DNA from: Aplidium turbinatum
Lineage: Eukaryota > Chordata > Ascidiacea > Aplousobranchia > Polyclinidae
NCBI GenBank assembly: GCA_918807975.1
Contig: OU964920.1
Location: forward strand, 6,274,501-6,338,500
DNA length: 64,000 nt
Direction: 5' to 3'
A program made the position numbers and the translations under genes. The notes under the pieces were generated by a model, which saw nothing but the letters and a program-made list of their open reading frames with translations, was not told the DNA's origin and searched no databases. Each line of letters starts with the position of its first letter. Position 1 is the first letter of the stretch. Positions 21,850 to 34,351 of this stretch are shown piece after piece.

Positions 21850-23287
21850 TATAGGCTACTATGAGTCCCTTGAAAAAAGTGTCGCCGAGCGGCTACGTTT
21901 GAACGACGATTGCCAGTTTTTTAGATAAGGTAGGCCTATAAACTTGAAACTTTTCATGTGCATAAAGCAAGACATACTCTTTCAATTTGCAAAAGTTTAA
22001 TAATTTTATTGCATAAAGTAAATTTCTGAGAATTGGTACAAGTTTAAGTTATCACAAGAAAAAGATGGTACATGTTTTGGACTTGTAGCCAATTGATTCG
22101 TGTGGATGTATGATCTTGCTTTCCAACGATGGCAAAATTGTTGAAATCCGAGCAGAAACGAGAAAACTACAGCAAGTTTAGTGGAAGCACTATTTACCGA
22201 TCACAGCAAACAGGGGGTGGCGTATAGCCTAGGCTACTGAATAAGGATCGATTCGCCTTTACAATGCATTGAAAAAAAGCTTTGCTGGGCGGTTAAGTTT
22301 GAACGACGATTGCTCGTTTGGTAGATGAAATATAAACCTGAAACTTTTCAGGTGAATAAAGCAAGACATACTCTTTCCATTTGTAAAAGATTAATGATTT
22401 TGTTGTAAAATATAAATTGCTGAGAGTCGGTACAAATTGGTGAAGTTTAAGTTATCACAAATCTAGTAGGCTACTTACTTTGTGCTTGCATTTAATTGAT
22501 TCGTGTAGATATATAATCGTACTTTCCAACGATGGCAAAATTGTTAAAATTTACCGATCACAGCAAACAGGGGATGGCTTAGGCTATACTGAATAAGGAT
22601 CGATTTGCCTTTAGCCTACAATGCATTGGAAAAAAGTGTCGACGATTGGCTACGTTTGAACGACGATTGCCCGTTTTATAGATGAGATAAAAACCTGAAA
22701 CTTTCCAGGTGCATAAACCAAGACACATTCTTTTAGTTTGCAAAGATTTAATGATTTTATCGCAAAATTAAGTTGCTGAGAATCGTTACAAGTTGGTGAA
22801 GTTTATGTTATCACAAGATAAAGCTAGTACTTATTTTGTGCTTCTGTTTAATTGATTCGTGTAGATGTATGATCGTGCTTTCCAACGATGGCAAAATTGT
22901 TAAAATTCGAGCAGAAACGAGAAAACTACAGCAAGTTTAGTAGAAGCACTATTTACCGATCATAGCAAACAGTGGATGGCTTATACTTAATAAGGATCGA
23001 TTCGCCTTTACAATGCATTGGAAAAAAGTGTCGCCCAGCGGCTACGTTTGAACGACGATTGCCCGTTTTGTAGATAAGATATAAACCTGAAACTTTCCAC
23101 GTGCATAAAGCAAGACATACTCTTTGCAGTTGCGTTAGATTTGTACTTTTATTGTAAAAATTAAAATGCGAGCAGAAATTAGATAGCTACAACGCATTTT
23201 GTTGCAAACGTTTCATATTTTTATTTTTAAAGTTCAATTTGGTAAATTTTATGTCATTCTAAGCAGTTATATTCAACACTCGACGTT
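21850..23287 (+). repeat. V, right arm: tandem ~390-base units
   Basis: Complement of the left arm, with gtgcataaagcaagacata near 21958 and 23100 and related phrases near 22350 and 22710. It ends at the insertion point of U. Confidence 0.8.
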
Positions 23288-23329
23288 GGTTTAATCACAG
23301 TCTCTATATTACTAGTCTGGAAGGCTAAC

Positions 23330-24010
23330 GAAAAAAGCAGTTGTCGTCGCTCGTGAAACAGCGCCCCTAGTGGCGGTACAGTATATTATGAAAGCAAAGC
23401 ACCAAAGTAATGCAAATACAGGCATATTGTCTACTATCAAAGGTAAAATTGTGCAAGATATTGTGGTTGCAGACTTGTGTTTAACTAATGTAAAATGTTT
23501 AGGATGTTAGTTACAGTATTTATCTAGAAAAATTCGTTTGGTTTACTTTTCTGAGGCTTGGGTTAGCATGACTACAAGTAGTTAAAAGATGATGTAAGTT
23601 CAAATTATAAGGAATTGAATTTTGGCTTCTTCAGCAGAAGACCAAAACATAGGTTGTTGAAAGGCTGGTTAGTTGATAAACTTTTCTGCCAGGAATATTA
23701 GGCACTGGTTAGTTTAAAGGAAGGCACTTGTTGCCAATGGAAATTGACCTAGACTCAAGATTAAACAGTAGGCTACTTTTGTCTATTCAAAGTCTATAAA
23801 TGTGTATGTACACTGTACAGGTTATTTATAGGCCTACTGAAGAATTTTTAAAAGATATTAATTACATTATGTAAATCTAGATAAGGCTATATCAGACATG
23901 TGCAAATTATGATGCACTGGTCAAATCTATACTTGTCACAATCAACAATTTTGCTGTTCATTAACAATATGTGAATTACAGTAAAAAAATTGCCCATTCT
24001 TGTGGCTAGT
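23330..24010. other. U sequence left of the hAT element, no gene seen
   Basis: AT-rich sequence between the U left end and the hAT target site. No coding region or repeat was recognised. Confidence 0.4.
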
Positions 24011-24951
24011 GTTCTAGGCAGTGGCGGCTGGTGGCCTCCTGAATTGGGGGGGCTGCAAGGCAGCATATCCAAGAATTGTTGGAGGGCGACATCAGGCGAA
24101 CCTTGCGGGCGTGTCGCCGAAGGCGACACCCACGGCGGGGGGTCTGGGGGGCCTCCCCCAGAAAATTTTTTACAATTACATTTAATTTGGTGCATTTTGA
24201 GAGCATTTTCAAAAGAAATTTGGGAGTGGAATAACAGTCAAAAATGCTGCTGTAGAGCTTGAAAAATACTAATATTTCAAATTTTTATATTCAAAATCAG
24301 TGCTAAATACAAATCAAACTATGTTCTATGCACTTCGTCGTTTTCTCAATAGTTCGCTCAGTTTGTTGTCTGCAAATATTTATTGTCGATCGCCGGCATC
24401 GGACACGATTGTCCACATACGATCCACACAAAAAAAATACACAGAAACAAAAGACAAACAGAAGTACATTCACAGGAATGACGCTGAAGTAAGCAATAAA
24501 TTTATTAATCAATCGTCCATTTCAGATCATGCGATCCATATCACACAAATTAAACATGCGAAACAAAAATCAATATTCAAAATGAAATATCATACTTAAT
24601 CTGTTCAAACACCCAACTATAAAAAGAAATTTAAACTTTAGAATGTTGATATCACTGCTGTGCCATAGCAGCCATGAAGGCTAGGTAACGGCATAGCCTA
24701 CATAGTGGTATTATAATGAAGGAGGTAGTTTGAGTTACGATAGCAGTCATACCTTATCAGGGAATCAACAATAGAGTTTGACGATGATTCACATTACCCA
24801 ACAAAAAAAAGGCCCTTTTCCGTTGTAATGCATCAAATGTTATATGACATACAATGTTACACAAGACTTGATGTTCACGTAGCCTACGCTATAATGTTTG
24901 GGCAAATGGTGAATAATTCTAAATGCATTATTGAATGCAACACGCAAGCGA

Positions 24952-25296
24952 TTAATTCACGTTGGTGATAATTTTCCCATGGTGACATGCATACATTGGG
25001 GTACAATATGAACGGAAGAGAACATTTTTAACTTCACTGGAGCTCTTGTAAAATTTTAATTTATTGGTAAAACAGTATAATGATCGTACTTGTCGGTTTA
25101 TATCCTTGTCATCACACATTGCCGTGTCAAGAAATACACCCAAGTATCTGACGCTATCTACAAATTGGATTTGACTTTCGTTGAGCCGTGAAATTGGATT
25201 TAAATTTAACTTTAAGTGATTAGTTAGAAAATACATAGCAAACGACTTTTTGCAGTTAAAAACGATCTCATTACAAAGTACATAATCTTCGCACAC
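24952..25296 (-). pseudogene. LINE reverse transcriptase fragment, C-terminal side
   Basis: The fragment reads HLKLNLNPISRL, then VRYLGVFLDTAMCDDKDINR, then VKNVLFRSYCTPMYAC. This is the region after the RT catalytic core in LINE ORF2. It is closely related to 29647-30039 (VKNVLFRSYCMPLYAC). It is truncated on both sides and lies between the hAT left end and its transposase gene. Confidence 0.7.
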
Positions 25297-25972
25297 ACAC
25301 AGTATATTGCAGTATACATGTAGTATAACCGTAGCTACATCTTTTTTGGAGCACCCTGCATGTATGCACCCACTGCTCCAGAACTAAAAATGCTTGGAAG
25401 TTAACATTTTTTATTCTTTCCTACAAAAATTATCTTTTGCCAGCTGAAGCCAGCTAGCAACCCTGCATGTATCACAATACAGAAGGACAAAGACAAAATC
25501 TCAATTCTATCACAAGTATAAATGCCCACTGGATGGCAAGTATAATTCAGTTCAATTCAAATTATTTTTCTTTGACAGAATGCAAAAGAAATGATATTGT
25601 AAAAAAGAAATACAGTAACAAAACCAACAAAAGGAAAAGGTGGCAAAACCTTAATGGTTTAAGACGTGCATGAAAGGATCTAATATTGCGGTATATGCAT
25701 CGATAAATATAGTTAAGCACGGCCACCAAACCTGACACTTTAAAACAAGTACTAGATGAATTAGTTAAGAATCAGTCGCCTCCTCATTCCAGAAACAATT
25801 GGAGCGCCAATTCTTAAAGCAATGAGAACACGACTGAACCTAACATTACAAAAACAAACAAATACACACACACATATTGTAATTATAACCATTGATCTCG
25901 CTCAAGCCATAGGTGCCACATTTACTCTTTGCTACACATTACTGAGCATCACATATAAAGGACAGCGGACCT

Positions 25973-28062
25973 TTATTTATAGATGAATTCCATTCGGCGA
26001 CTTTTTGCCATGGCAAAATGGTCAATTACCCTCTCGTTGAAATCTTTGGTTTCAGTTATTAAGCGATTTTCTATTGACACCATGGCTAATGCAGAAAGTC
26101 TTTCAGTACACATGGTGCTGCGGGAAAAGGTTTTAATCCTTTTCAGTGATGAAAAGCAACGTTCTGGTTCTGCTGTTGACATTGGAGTGGTAAGTAGAAT
26201 TTTAGCTAGCTTTATTACTTCAGAAAAAGTTGATTGCATTCCTTCCAGGTTTAGCAACGAAAGCAGCTGCACAAGTCCACTCACTGAATGCATGTCATTT
26301 CTAGAATAGAGAACAGACAGCTCCGGTTTGAGCTTGTCTTTGATTAACATAGGGTATGCTTCACAACATTTTTCTAAAGCTTTTTCTGGAAACTGTCTTG
26401 CATATTGTGAAGCATTTTTCAAATTAAATAAAGTGCTTGCTTCAAGATGATTGGTGAACTTGAACCTTTCTTGACACTGCATTAAGACAACATCACATAC
26501 TTCTTTAGCATCAATGATTTGGGATTCAGGCATTCTCCGTGTGGGTGAAGGTGACTCATTGTCTGCAGCAATGCCTTCCCTTATTCTTTGTATTGCTGAC
26601 AGAAAATTATCCAGAGAGCACTGCACTTTGAATGACTCAAGCTCCACAGACTGCAGCTGAGCAAACAGTATGTCAACATGAGGCATGATTTTCGAAAAGA
26701 AATCTAACCAAAACACAAATTTTGGATCTATGAGCATTCGTTTTATACCAGCAGCAGCAAAGCCAGTCACCGAAGAGTTGCTTTGTTCCAAAGTTGAGCA
26801 GCATTCTATAAGTGCGTCTTTTACCTCCGATACAGCATTCACCGTCCTGCTTTTAAAATTCCATCGTGTTGCTGATGGGCGAGGAATACGCCTTTGAGCA
26901 ACTTGGTCCAAAGCAGCCATTCTTTGAGGAGATTTGGAGAAAAAACTTGGGATTCCCGAAAGACTGTTAAAAAAGACTCTGACACTGGTATTCTGCGAAG
27001 TGGCTTTTTGTATAACCAAGTTTAGCTGGTGTGCATAACAATGGACAAAGTGTGCATTGCTATATATAATACTTGCTTGATTCTTGATTGCACACCATTT
27101 CTTGCACCACTCATAGCAGCAGCACCATCATAAGTTTGTGCTACAAGTTTGGATGTATTGCTCCCAAGCAAAACTTTAAGTTCCTGAAATAGGATTGAAG
27201 ACAGAGCTTCTGCTGTCTGGTTAGCAGGATTAAAAAAACCCCAAAATCTTTCAACAGGCTTCCCATGACTTTCATACCGTAGTACAATCACCATCTGTGT
27301 CTTCTCTGAGACGTCAGTAGTTTCATCACACATGATTGCTACAAATTCAGACTGTGATATTTCTTCTTTAATTTTGCTTTTGCAAAGCTCAAGAATCGTT
27401 TCCAAAAGCTCATTTTGAATAGTTTTGGATGTACCTTTGAATACCTTTGCAGAATTAAAATGATTTTGGAAGCGTGAGTCAAGATTGGAAGCAAAATCAA
27501 TTAACCCCATGAACACACCAGGATTTTTTGAGCCTTGACTTTCATCATGTCCCCTTAATGGCAATTCAAATCTGCCACAAAATTTTATACAATCTATAAT
27601 CTTTGACAATACTGTTCTGTTCTTCGTTACTTCTTCATTATGTTTAGTAATGGAGAGTTGATATCCAGAATCTATAAGTGTAGCAATATTAACTCTGCCA
27701 AGCACTGAAAGACTCAAAGTATTGTTCATGTGGAAAGTTGATCTACTATGCTTCTCTGTCTTTCTACTGAGATGTTTCAGGTCTTTCACACCTACTTTGG
27801 TCCAGGAATGTTCTTGATCTCCACCAAACAGTAAACAGGGAAAGCAAAAGAAAGCATTTTCACTGTTGCAGCCACACAGCCAGTCATGATCATCATACAC
27901 ATTTCTGTTAAACTTCCTTGCATAAGGGTTACCTCTACTGGTGGATGATTGGGAAATGTCAAGGTTTGGAGTGGGTCTTCCTTGTGCTTTGATGCTAAGT
28001 TTTTCTTGCAGAGACAACTGGGAAAACCTAATTTTTTTCAATGACATTACAGAATTATCCAT
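25973..28062 (-). CDS. hAT transposase (ZMYM/TTF-zinc-finger type), one frameshift
   Basis: This is the transposase that cuts and rejoins the element's ends. Translation starts at ATG 28062 (MDNSVMSLKK). A TTF-type zinc finger uses Cys63, Cys65, Cys73 and Cys76 plus the following His residues (KTEKHSRSTFH). The catalytic domain includes IMCDETTDVSEKTQM and later HFVHCYAHQLNL. The C-terminal hAT dimerisation motif TPMSTAEPERCFSSLKRIK lies about 75 residues before the stop. Two long frames (27022-28062 and 25973-27019) are offset. One frame slip in the TATATATA run near 27060-27075 explains it, since the neighbouring frame gives SNAHFVHCYAHQLNLV. The copy is otherwise open over about 695 codons, so it is young but probably inactive unless the slip is an assembly error. 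Confidence 0.85.
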
Positions 28063-28195
28063 TGTATATAAATTGCAAAATGTTCCAATTAAAGTGTAAA
28101 TTATTATAGCATAAACCTGTTAAGACAAATGAAATCATTGTCAATTTTTTTAAATGAAGGTAGATTCAGAGTCAAAATAAGAGTATCCATATATA

Positions 28196-29574
28196 TTAGG
28201 GTGGCTCTTAAAATTGAGTTTTTGAATTTTGCTTGGGACACCCTTTCAAATGGTGAGGTTGTCAGAAAAAATAACTCTTGCAAATTTTTTTTAAATTTGA
28301 AGTTGATTTAGAGGTGGCCCTCTCCCCCTAAAGTTCTGTGCCCTCCCTCAAAATACCAAATCTGCGTATCTCGAAAACCACTTGAACTAGAGATACGGTT
28401 TTTGTGTTAAAAGATGCAGAAAACATGGTTTTCTATCTGCTTTCTGAACATTGAATGCATCTATCTTGAGTAGAAAAGCAGTTATTTAGAAAAAACGCAT
28501 TTGACCAAATCTTGATTTTTACAACCTTTTTTGTGACCACGAAACCGTCTACAAAATTTCGTTTTTTTGTCTTAATTTTTGCACCTTAGAGGGAACACTG
28601 GTAACGATATTCATTTCAAAATGTAATTCTGGTCAGTACTGCAAGAAGCGATATTATCGACAATATTTTACATATATTGTCTTGCGTATCGTGACAGGAT
28701 GTCTGCGACCTACACCATCGGACAATTTCCCTGTCCTTGCAGGCAACCAACCAGCTGAGTTTCGTCGCGAAGAAGCCATCCTGTCTCTTTCTCGCCGCAC
28801 TACGAACCCCAACCACTTGCTCCACTCAAGTCTCTACGAGTCTGTGAGCGAGCAATCGAGCATCCTCGGCAACTGAAATCGAGACACCCATTTGTATGTG
28901 ACGCACAACTCCTGATGAGAACCGCTGAAGACCAATCCATCAGCACGGCTACCTGGGAGGACAACAAGTGGAGCTCAGAGTGGAAGAAGAACTCCTCAAG
29001 ACTTTAAAGTTGTATCTCCGACACCAGCCCCCATCCAACCGGAATGCATAATTTGCCAAGGAAGGCCTGGTGCGGCTCAACCGCCTGAGTACTGGGCTAC
29101 TGGAATAAGACTATTCCGCTCCAACATGCATAAAAGTTTAGGAATACTTATTTCGTTTATTGCTTTACCAGTTTTACAGGTTAGCTTATGAACTTTGTTT
29201 ATTGAATAGCTTGGGCCACAATACTTGTTTAGCACTGTTTTGTGCTAGAATACCGAAAACAGGTTTTTTCTAAATAACTGCTTTTCTATTCAAGATAGAC
29301 GCAATCACTGTTCAGAAAGCAGATAGGAAATCATGCTTTCTGCATCTTTTGACACAAAAACCGTATCTCTAGCTCAACCAGTTTTTGAGATATGCAGATT
29401 TGGTATTTTGGAGAAGGGCGCAAAACTTTTGGGGGGGAGGGCCACCTCTAAATCAATTTCAAATTCAAAAATTTTTTGCAGGAGTTATTTTTTCTGACAA
29501 CCTCACTTTTTAAACGGGTGTCCCGCACAAAATTCAAATTTTTTTCATTTTTTGCCAAATAAGAGCCACCCTAA
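28196..29574. mobile_element. P: element with ~330-base terminal inverted repeats, inside the hAT
   Basis: The two ends are TTAGGGTGGCTCTTA and its complement. The match continues for roughly 330 bases through gacaacctcac, ggccctctcccc, agatacggtttttgtg and aaataactgcttttct. The centre (28680-29130) is a decayed LINE fragment. Half of a related copy lies at about 42310-42704. The flanks are TA-rich and no clean duplication could be assigned. Confidence 0.75.
28680..29130 (+). pseudogene. LINE ORF2 C-terminal fragment captured inside P
   Basis: RIVTGCLRPTPSDNFPVLAG and QPAEFRREEAILSLSRR match RTVTGCLRPTPTDCLPILAG and QPAELRRKGAMISLARR of the LINE at 32785-33966. Matches continue downstream in shifted frames (SEWKKNSSRL, VRLNRLSTGL). 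It is strongly decayed. Confidence 0.75.
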
Positions 29575-29582
29575 ATTATATA

Positions 29583-30375
29583 TATGACATTTTTTTTTTA
29601 TTTATTTGCATCAGACTCAAGATGAAAGTAGAAACAAAGCAGATACTCAACTCCGAAGAGCTGAGTCGTAATGTACCAAATACAAAGATTGAGAGTAACA
29701 GTCTGTTCGCATTAGTTCATATATCCATTGGTTGGAAGACAAGTTACAGCGGGTTACAAACTGATATAATTTTTTACAAATGAAAGCTTGAAAAATGGTG
29801 ATATTGTTATCAACGAATGCAGAGGTGATGCTGCATCGTCTCTGCAGATTAAACAACATTCTGTAACAATTATTGTATCCAACACGTAAGGATAGAAGAT
29901 AGTTACACCATAGTTGACAGGCATATAAAGGCATACAATAGGAACGAAACAACACATTTTTAACAGCAATCAAACGTTTGGAAAACCTTGCTTTTAACAT
30001 GTTTTCAGAACAATACAATGACCGTAATTGTCGTTTCATGTCTTTATCATCAGGTAGAAGCGTTAATTATTACTCCAATATATTTCAAGGGTCTCAAAGC
30101 AGATACGATTTTTATTTAAATACCGTATTATATATGATCGGATTATAGCCAAATTTCAACATCTAGGCTTTATATAAAACACCAACAGTTTTGTTGCAAT
30201 TAAATATAATGTCATGAGAAACTACATACATTTGACAAACATTGATGAGTTTCTGGAGTCCCTTGACACTTGATGCAAAACAACACAAGCCTTCAGCATA
30301 CATTAAATGATTGAAGACAGGAGTTGCCAATGCAGCAGCCAACAGAAAGACCGTTAAATTCAGAAGATAAATCAT
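29583..30375 (-). mobile_element. 5'-truncated LINE, minus strand
   Basis: The A-rich tail is at 29583-29606 (complement ctgatgcaaataaat and on). The coding part includes an RT core piece at 30163-30375 (NHLMYAEG in place of YADD, then GLQKLINVCQMYVVSHDIIF) and a downstream part at 29647-30039 (VKNVLFRSYCMPLYAC). The frames are separate and decayed. The same 3' tail phrase (ggtctgatgcaaataaata) ends another fragment at 34140. Confidence 0.7.
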
Positions 30376-31380
30376 TCATGTAGATGCACTTCTGCAGCAT
30401 ACCGACCGGTACTAGACCTAGAGGGCAGACACTAGTGAAGCACCTAACTTAACTATCTATCACTCCTGACGGATCACTGAGTGGAAACAATTATCGTTCC
30501 TTGCCCTAGAAAATACTATACCAACCCTCAGCAGCATGGAGTCACATGCAAAGATCAAAACTGGGCAAAGATCAAAACCCTAACCTTATTCCTAACTCTA
30601 ACCCTTACCTTAATTAACCTTACCTAACTTTAATCCTAACTCTGGCAACACCTGATTGTAACTATGGCAACAAGTGTGTAAAAATAGCCACTTTGTAATA
30701 ACAATAATAGGATGGATAAAGAAAACCGGACATAAAAGAAACCCATCCTCAGGCAAAAGCAGGTTTCGATGTGGCCCAGGAGAGCAGGTGTTGAGCTCTT
30801 TTTATGGTCAGACTGCACATCACAGTCACACAGTAGCCTAAGACGATTGAGGTTCGAGATCCAGTGTAAGTTATTGTTTCTTGTCCTAGCACTATTGTTT
30901 CTTGTCCTAGCACTGTTGTTTTCTTGCACTAGTACCGGTACATCCTATAACCTGTTGAATACCCTAATCCTACAGCTATCACATTTACAGTCATGTCTCA
31001 TCGCTACTCTGCGAAACAAAACTTAACTTTAAAAAGTCTGTAGAATTATTCGGTTAGGGGGGGGGGCTGTTTTCCATGCAGCCCCAACAGATTCAAAAAT
31101 TGCTGTTAAGTATTCTGTAAAATACCAAAAGAGGTGGAGCTTCAAGGATATTTTTTAGCCAATCAGAGCACTTGAAATCCAAAATCTGGGGCTGCAAAGA
31201 ATGTTGTCCCAAAGCCATGTTTCCAAACAAATTTTTAAATATTTTAATTTTCAATCCGCAATCCATAAGTGAAAAAAGTAATCGGGTCGGACAAACACAG
31301 AGGAAAACATATCTTCCCTTTTTTCTCTTTCTTTCAGGGGGGGCTGCAGCCCTGCAGCCCCATGGCACGAGCCGCCACTG
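30376..31380. other. Right part of the hAT element, no gene seen
   Basis: Contains degenerate ctaaccc-type repeats at about 30575-30650, a short direct repeat (ttgtttcttgtcctagcact) near 30880-30920, and the G-rich terminal repeat of the hAT. No coding region was recognised. Confidence 0.45.
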
Positions 31381-31388
31381 GTTCTAGG

Positions 31389-31814
31389 TTAGGCCCAATA
31401 AGTTTATTCTAACTTGCCATTGAATATTTATTGTTTGTCAGTTTACACTACAGACTGCAGATAAAGTGGCAAAAAAACTTGTTTGTTTACTACTGATAAA
31501 AATATAAAGTTACGTTACGTATGTTATCTCCTTTCTTGTTCCACTTAAGATATTTTGCACCAAAATGAAGAAGTGCATTTGTCATGACACATTTGTAGCC
31601 TATATATATATTATGAGTTCTTATTCACTACCGTAACCATGGTTGATTTTGAGCCAATTCCACTAAAAATAACAGCTATAGCTTCATAGAAAAGGAAATA
31701 CAGCACTTCTATATTTCAGATATGTCACATTTAGCATGTTACTCGTGGGCCACTCATGATACAGAAAACAATTTATATGCATAATACAAATAGAGAATGT
31801 TTATAAATACAGTA
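31389..31814. other. U sequence right of the hAT element, no gene seen
   Basis: AT-rich sequence with no recognised gene or repeat. Confidence 0.4.
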
Positions 31815-32611
31815 CAGTAGAATTCGCCTATAACGGCACCGCTAGGGGATTGCAAAAAACTGACGTTATAGCCGAATTGACGTTATAGACGAACTACCGC
31901 AAACTATTCCAAAACTGTCTTTTGATTAAAGAAAGAGGTGTATAATCCAGTAAAGGTTTTCTGCGTACCACCAAACTGACAAAAATCAAGCAGAAAAAAA
32001 GAAACAAATTGTTTTTAAAAAAAATAACCTACAGCGAAAGGTACAGGAAATTTGCGCAATACAGCTCGTTACATACAGTAGTAGAGAAGTTCATTGTTTA
32101 TTAGTAAAAAAGGCATTGATCTTCAGCTGTTTCATTTTTGACACGGCTTTCTCTACCACATAGCGTTAGCGTTCAGCTTTTGCTAAATAATGTAGGATTT
32201 GCTATCGTCGTGACTTTGGAAGTATCAGTCAAGTTGTCTGATTGACTTCAGGGCTTCTACTGGGGTTGAAACGGCTTCTACAGGATCGTTAGCTGTAGAG
32301 CTGCTTTTTACACGTGATAGTTTTTCACGGGGGAAAAAAGTTAATTCAGTTAATTAAAGTCCCTGCTGCGAGCGACGTAGCAAAATAAAGGGAAGACAAG
32401 ACATTTTGCAAGCAGCAGCGCTAACTGGATTAAAATACTGACCGTTCATGGTGAAGGTGATCCGTTACATGCGAATTGACGTTATAGGCGATGCTGTTGT
32501 AGCCGAACTACAATGTACGTAAAAGATAGGAATTCTGCCGGAACCGAGCGAAATGTGACGTAACAGGCGAATTGACGTTATAAACGAAACCGTTATAGGC
32601 GAATTCTACTG
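31815..32611. mobile_element. Pogo/Tigger-like non-autonomous element
   Basis: The ends CAGTAGAATTCGCCTATAAC and its complement are each flanked by TA (31813-31814 and 32612-32613), as expected for Tc1/mariner-pogo elements. Internal copies of gaattgacgttata recur near both ends (about 31875, 32470 and 32570). No transposase is present. Confidence 0.85.
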
Positions 32612-32639
32612 TATATGTTTATTACAATACAGCAATAAG

Positions 32640-33966
32640 TGTACAGAAAGTTTTTTTATTATATTGTTTTAAAAAGTCATTAAAATGTTGTCACAATGTT
32701 TGGAGGCTCTTCAAGACATGAGTGAAGAAGAACTTATCGTACAATATTTTTGATCTTCTTCGTCGTATGAGCTGTTCTTCTGGACTATATGTTTGGGCAT
32801 GATGTCATCAGCCACTCGACAGTTTCGTCATCCAGGGCCTTCAGTCCAAGCGCTCCATGTGGTGGTTGATGGATTGGGCAGTCATGGACGACATGATCTA
32901 CTGTCTGGTCTGTGGCGCCACACTCGCATCCCGGTGAGGGAGCCAGGCCCCATTTGCACATGTCTGAACGAAAGCGACCGACGCCGGTTCGTAGGCGGTT
33001 AAGCCGGACCCACGCAAGTCTTGCGAGGGACATTCCCGGAGGGTGGGGATCGACGTCGGGTAGGAAATCACGGAGTCGGGAGGTGTTGTTTTGCCACTCC
33101 ATGTTCCATGTGTAGTTCGTCCAGTGTGCCGCACTTATTCCAAGATCTTCAACGTTGTTCAGAAGCTGTCGTGCGGCGGGCACAAATGGGCGTCTTGATT
33201 TCAGTCGCTGCTGTCCTCCAGGTAGGCGCTGGAATGTACTGTGGAGGAGGTGGTCGGGGTCCAGTGCGCGACGAGCAAGGGAAATCATGGCTCCTTTACG
33301 GCGAAGCTCAGCAGGTTGGATGCCTGCAAGGATGGGAAGGCAGTCCGTTGGAGTGGGACGCAGGCATCCAGTCACAGTGCGTAGTGCGTCATTGATGGCG
33401 GTGTCAATGTGGCGGGTGTGAGAGCTGCGGCACCACACTGGTGCGCAGTACTCAGCGGTAGAATGGACAAGGGCCAAGGTAGCTGTGCGAAGGGTTTTCG
33501 CATCAGCTCCCCAGCCGGAACCCGCCAGCCGCCTCAAAAGTGCAACGCGCGCAGATAGTTTTTTGCGCAGTGACTCCAGGTGTCGTCGGTACGTGAGTGA
33601 CCTGTCCAGGGTTACGCCGAGGTAGGTGGGTTCGGCGCAGTAGGGGAGGTGTTCGTCATCGGTGGTAATGTTGATCTCACGTTTTGCTTCCTTGTTGTTT
33701 AGGTGGAAGGCCGCCGACACTGTCTTTGCCTTGCTGAGCTGTAGCTTCCATTTCTGGAGATATGTTGATATAGTTGACATGTCCTGGCTTAGGTTCCTCT
33801 CCATTGACTGCCAATCTCCGGCTGGATGCAGGAGAGCCAGATCGTCTGCATAAGCATACTTCCTGGAGATGGTGTCAGGCAGGTCATAGATGTAAGTGTT
33901 AAAGAGGAGGGGAGCCAGGACAGAGCCCTGTGGGACGCCGTTCCTGAGTCGAATATTTTTGATGAG
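32640..33966 (-). mobile_element. 5'-truncated LINE with CCHC-like knuckle
   Basis: The element runs from about 33966 leftward, with a short 3' region after the stop at 32785. Its ORF is described separately. The 5' junction lies against a different LINE's 3' tail (33967-34140). Confidence 0.75.
32785..33966 (-). CDS. LINE ORF2 fragment: RT core to C-terminal zinc knuckle
   Basis: The frame is open from the truncated 5' end to the stop. Motifs in order: RLRNGVPQGSVLAPLLFNTY, YAYADDLALL (catalytic Asp pair), YLGVTLDRSLTYRRH, a long basic region, then CECGATDQTVDHVVHDCP (Cys-Cys-His-Cys knuckle) before the stop. This order is usual for jockey/I-type and related LINEs. G+C content is higher than that of the surroundings. 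There are no breaks over about 394 codons, so this copy is younger than the fragment at 28680-29130. Confidence 0.85.
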   Translation of the reverse strand, partial: LIKNIRLRNGVPQGSVLAPLLFNTYIYDLPDTISRKYAYADDLALLHPAGDWQSMERNLSQDMSTISTYLQKWKLQLSKAKTVSAAFHLNNKEAKREINITTDDEHLPYCAEPTYLGVTLDRSLTYRRHLESLRKKLSARVALLRRLAGSGWGADAKTLRTATLALVHSTAEYCAPVWCRSSHTRHIDTAINDALRTVTGCLRPTPTDCLPILAGIQPAELRRKGAMISLARRALDPDHLLHSTFQRLPGGQQRLKSRRPFVPAARQLLNNVEDLGISAAHWTNYTWNMEWQNNTSRLRDFLPDVDPHPPGMSLARLAWVRLNRLRTGVGRFRSDMCKWGLAPSPGCECGATDQTVDHVVHDCPIHQPPHGALGLKALDDETVEWLMTSCPNI

Positions 33967-34140
33967 GTTTAACTACACTTGATACTTTTGCAGCTTACTC
34001 GTTAACAATTCTCCGCAACAGCATTATCTGTTTACCGGGTTATTGTGATTATTCTTGTATTTTTTGTTTTTGTCTTTTTGCATGTATGGTAATTAATATG
34101 GACTTATTGGTCTGATGCAAATAAATAGTAATAATAATAT
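33967..34140 (+). repeat. LINE 3' tail fragment
   Basis: It ends ggtctgatgcaaataaata followed by taataataat, the same tail phrase as the LINE at 29583-30375 but on the opposite strand. There is no coding sequence. Confidence 0.6.
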
Positions 34141-34351
34141 TATTAATATCAAATTTGGAAATGTAGCCAATGAAATAAATAGCTGCAGGTTGAAAAAAGT
34201 TAGCTTTCGAAAGCTTAATATGCAATATACACCAATATGATGGTGCTACTTTAGAAGTGCATTAATTCAATAATTCCGTAGCTATATTTACATTTTGAGG
34301 TACCGGTAATGAACCTTCTTTGGGTGCCATTTTTTGCATACTATATATAGC

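Larger units (their letters stand above)
24019..31380. mobile_element. hAT transposon, 7.36 kb, with transposase gene and nested inserts
   Basis: The element is flanked by an exact 8-base duplication GTTCTAGG (24011-24018 and 31381-31388). Its terminal repeats start CAGTGGCGGCTGGTGG on the left and CAGTGGCGGCTCGTGC on the right (complement), followed on both sides by G/C-rich ggggctgcag-type sequence. The transposase lies on the minus strand at 25973-28062. LINE pieces (24952-25296 and 29583-30375) and element P (28196-29574) were inserted or captured inside. Both ends and the duplication are intact. Confidence 0.9.

Noticed and set aside
25467-25673. Plus-strand 68-codon frame near the hAT left part
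   Set aside because: No motif, low complexity (Lys/Asn-rich), and AT-rich composition make it a chance frame.
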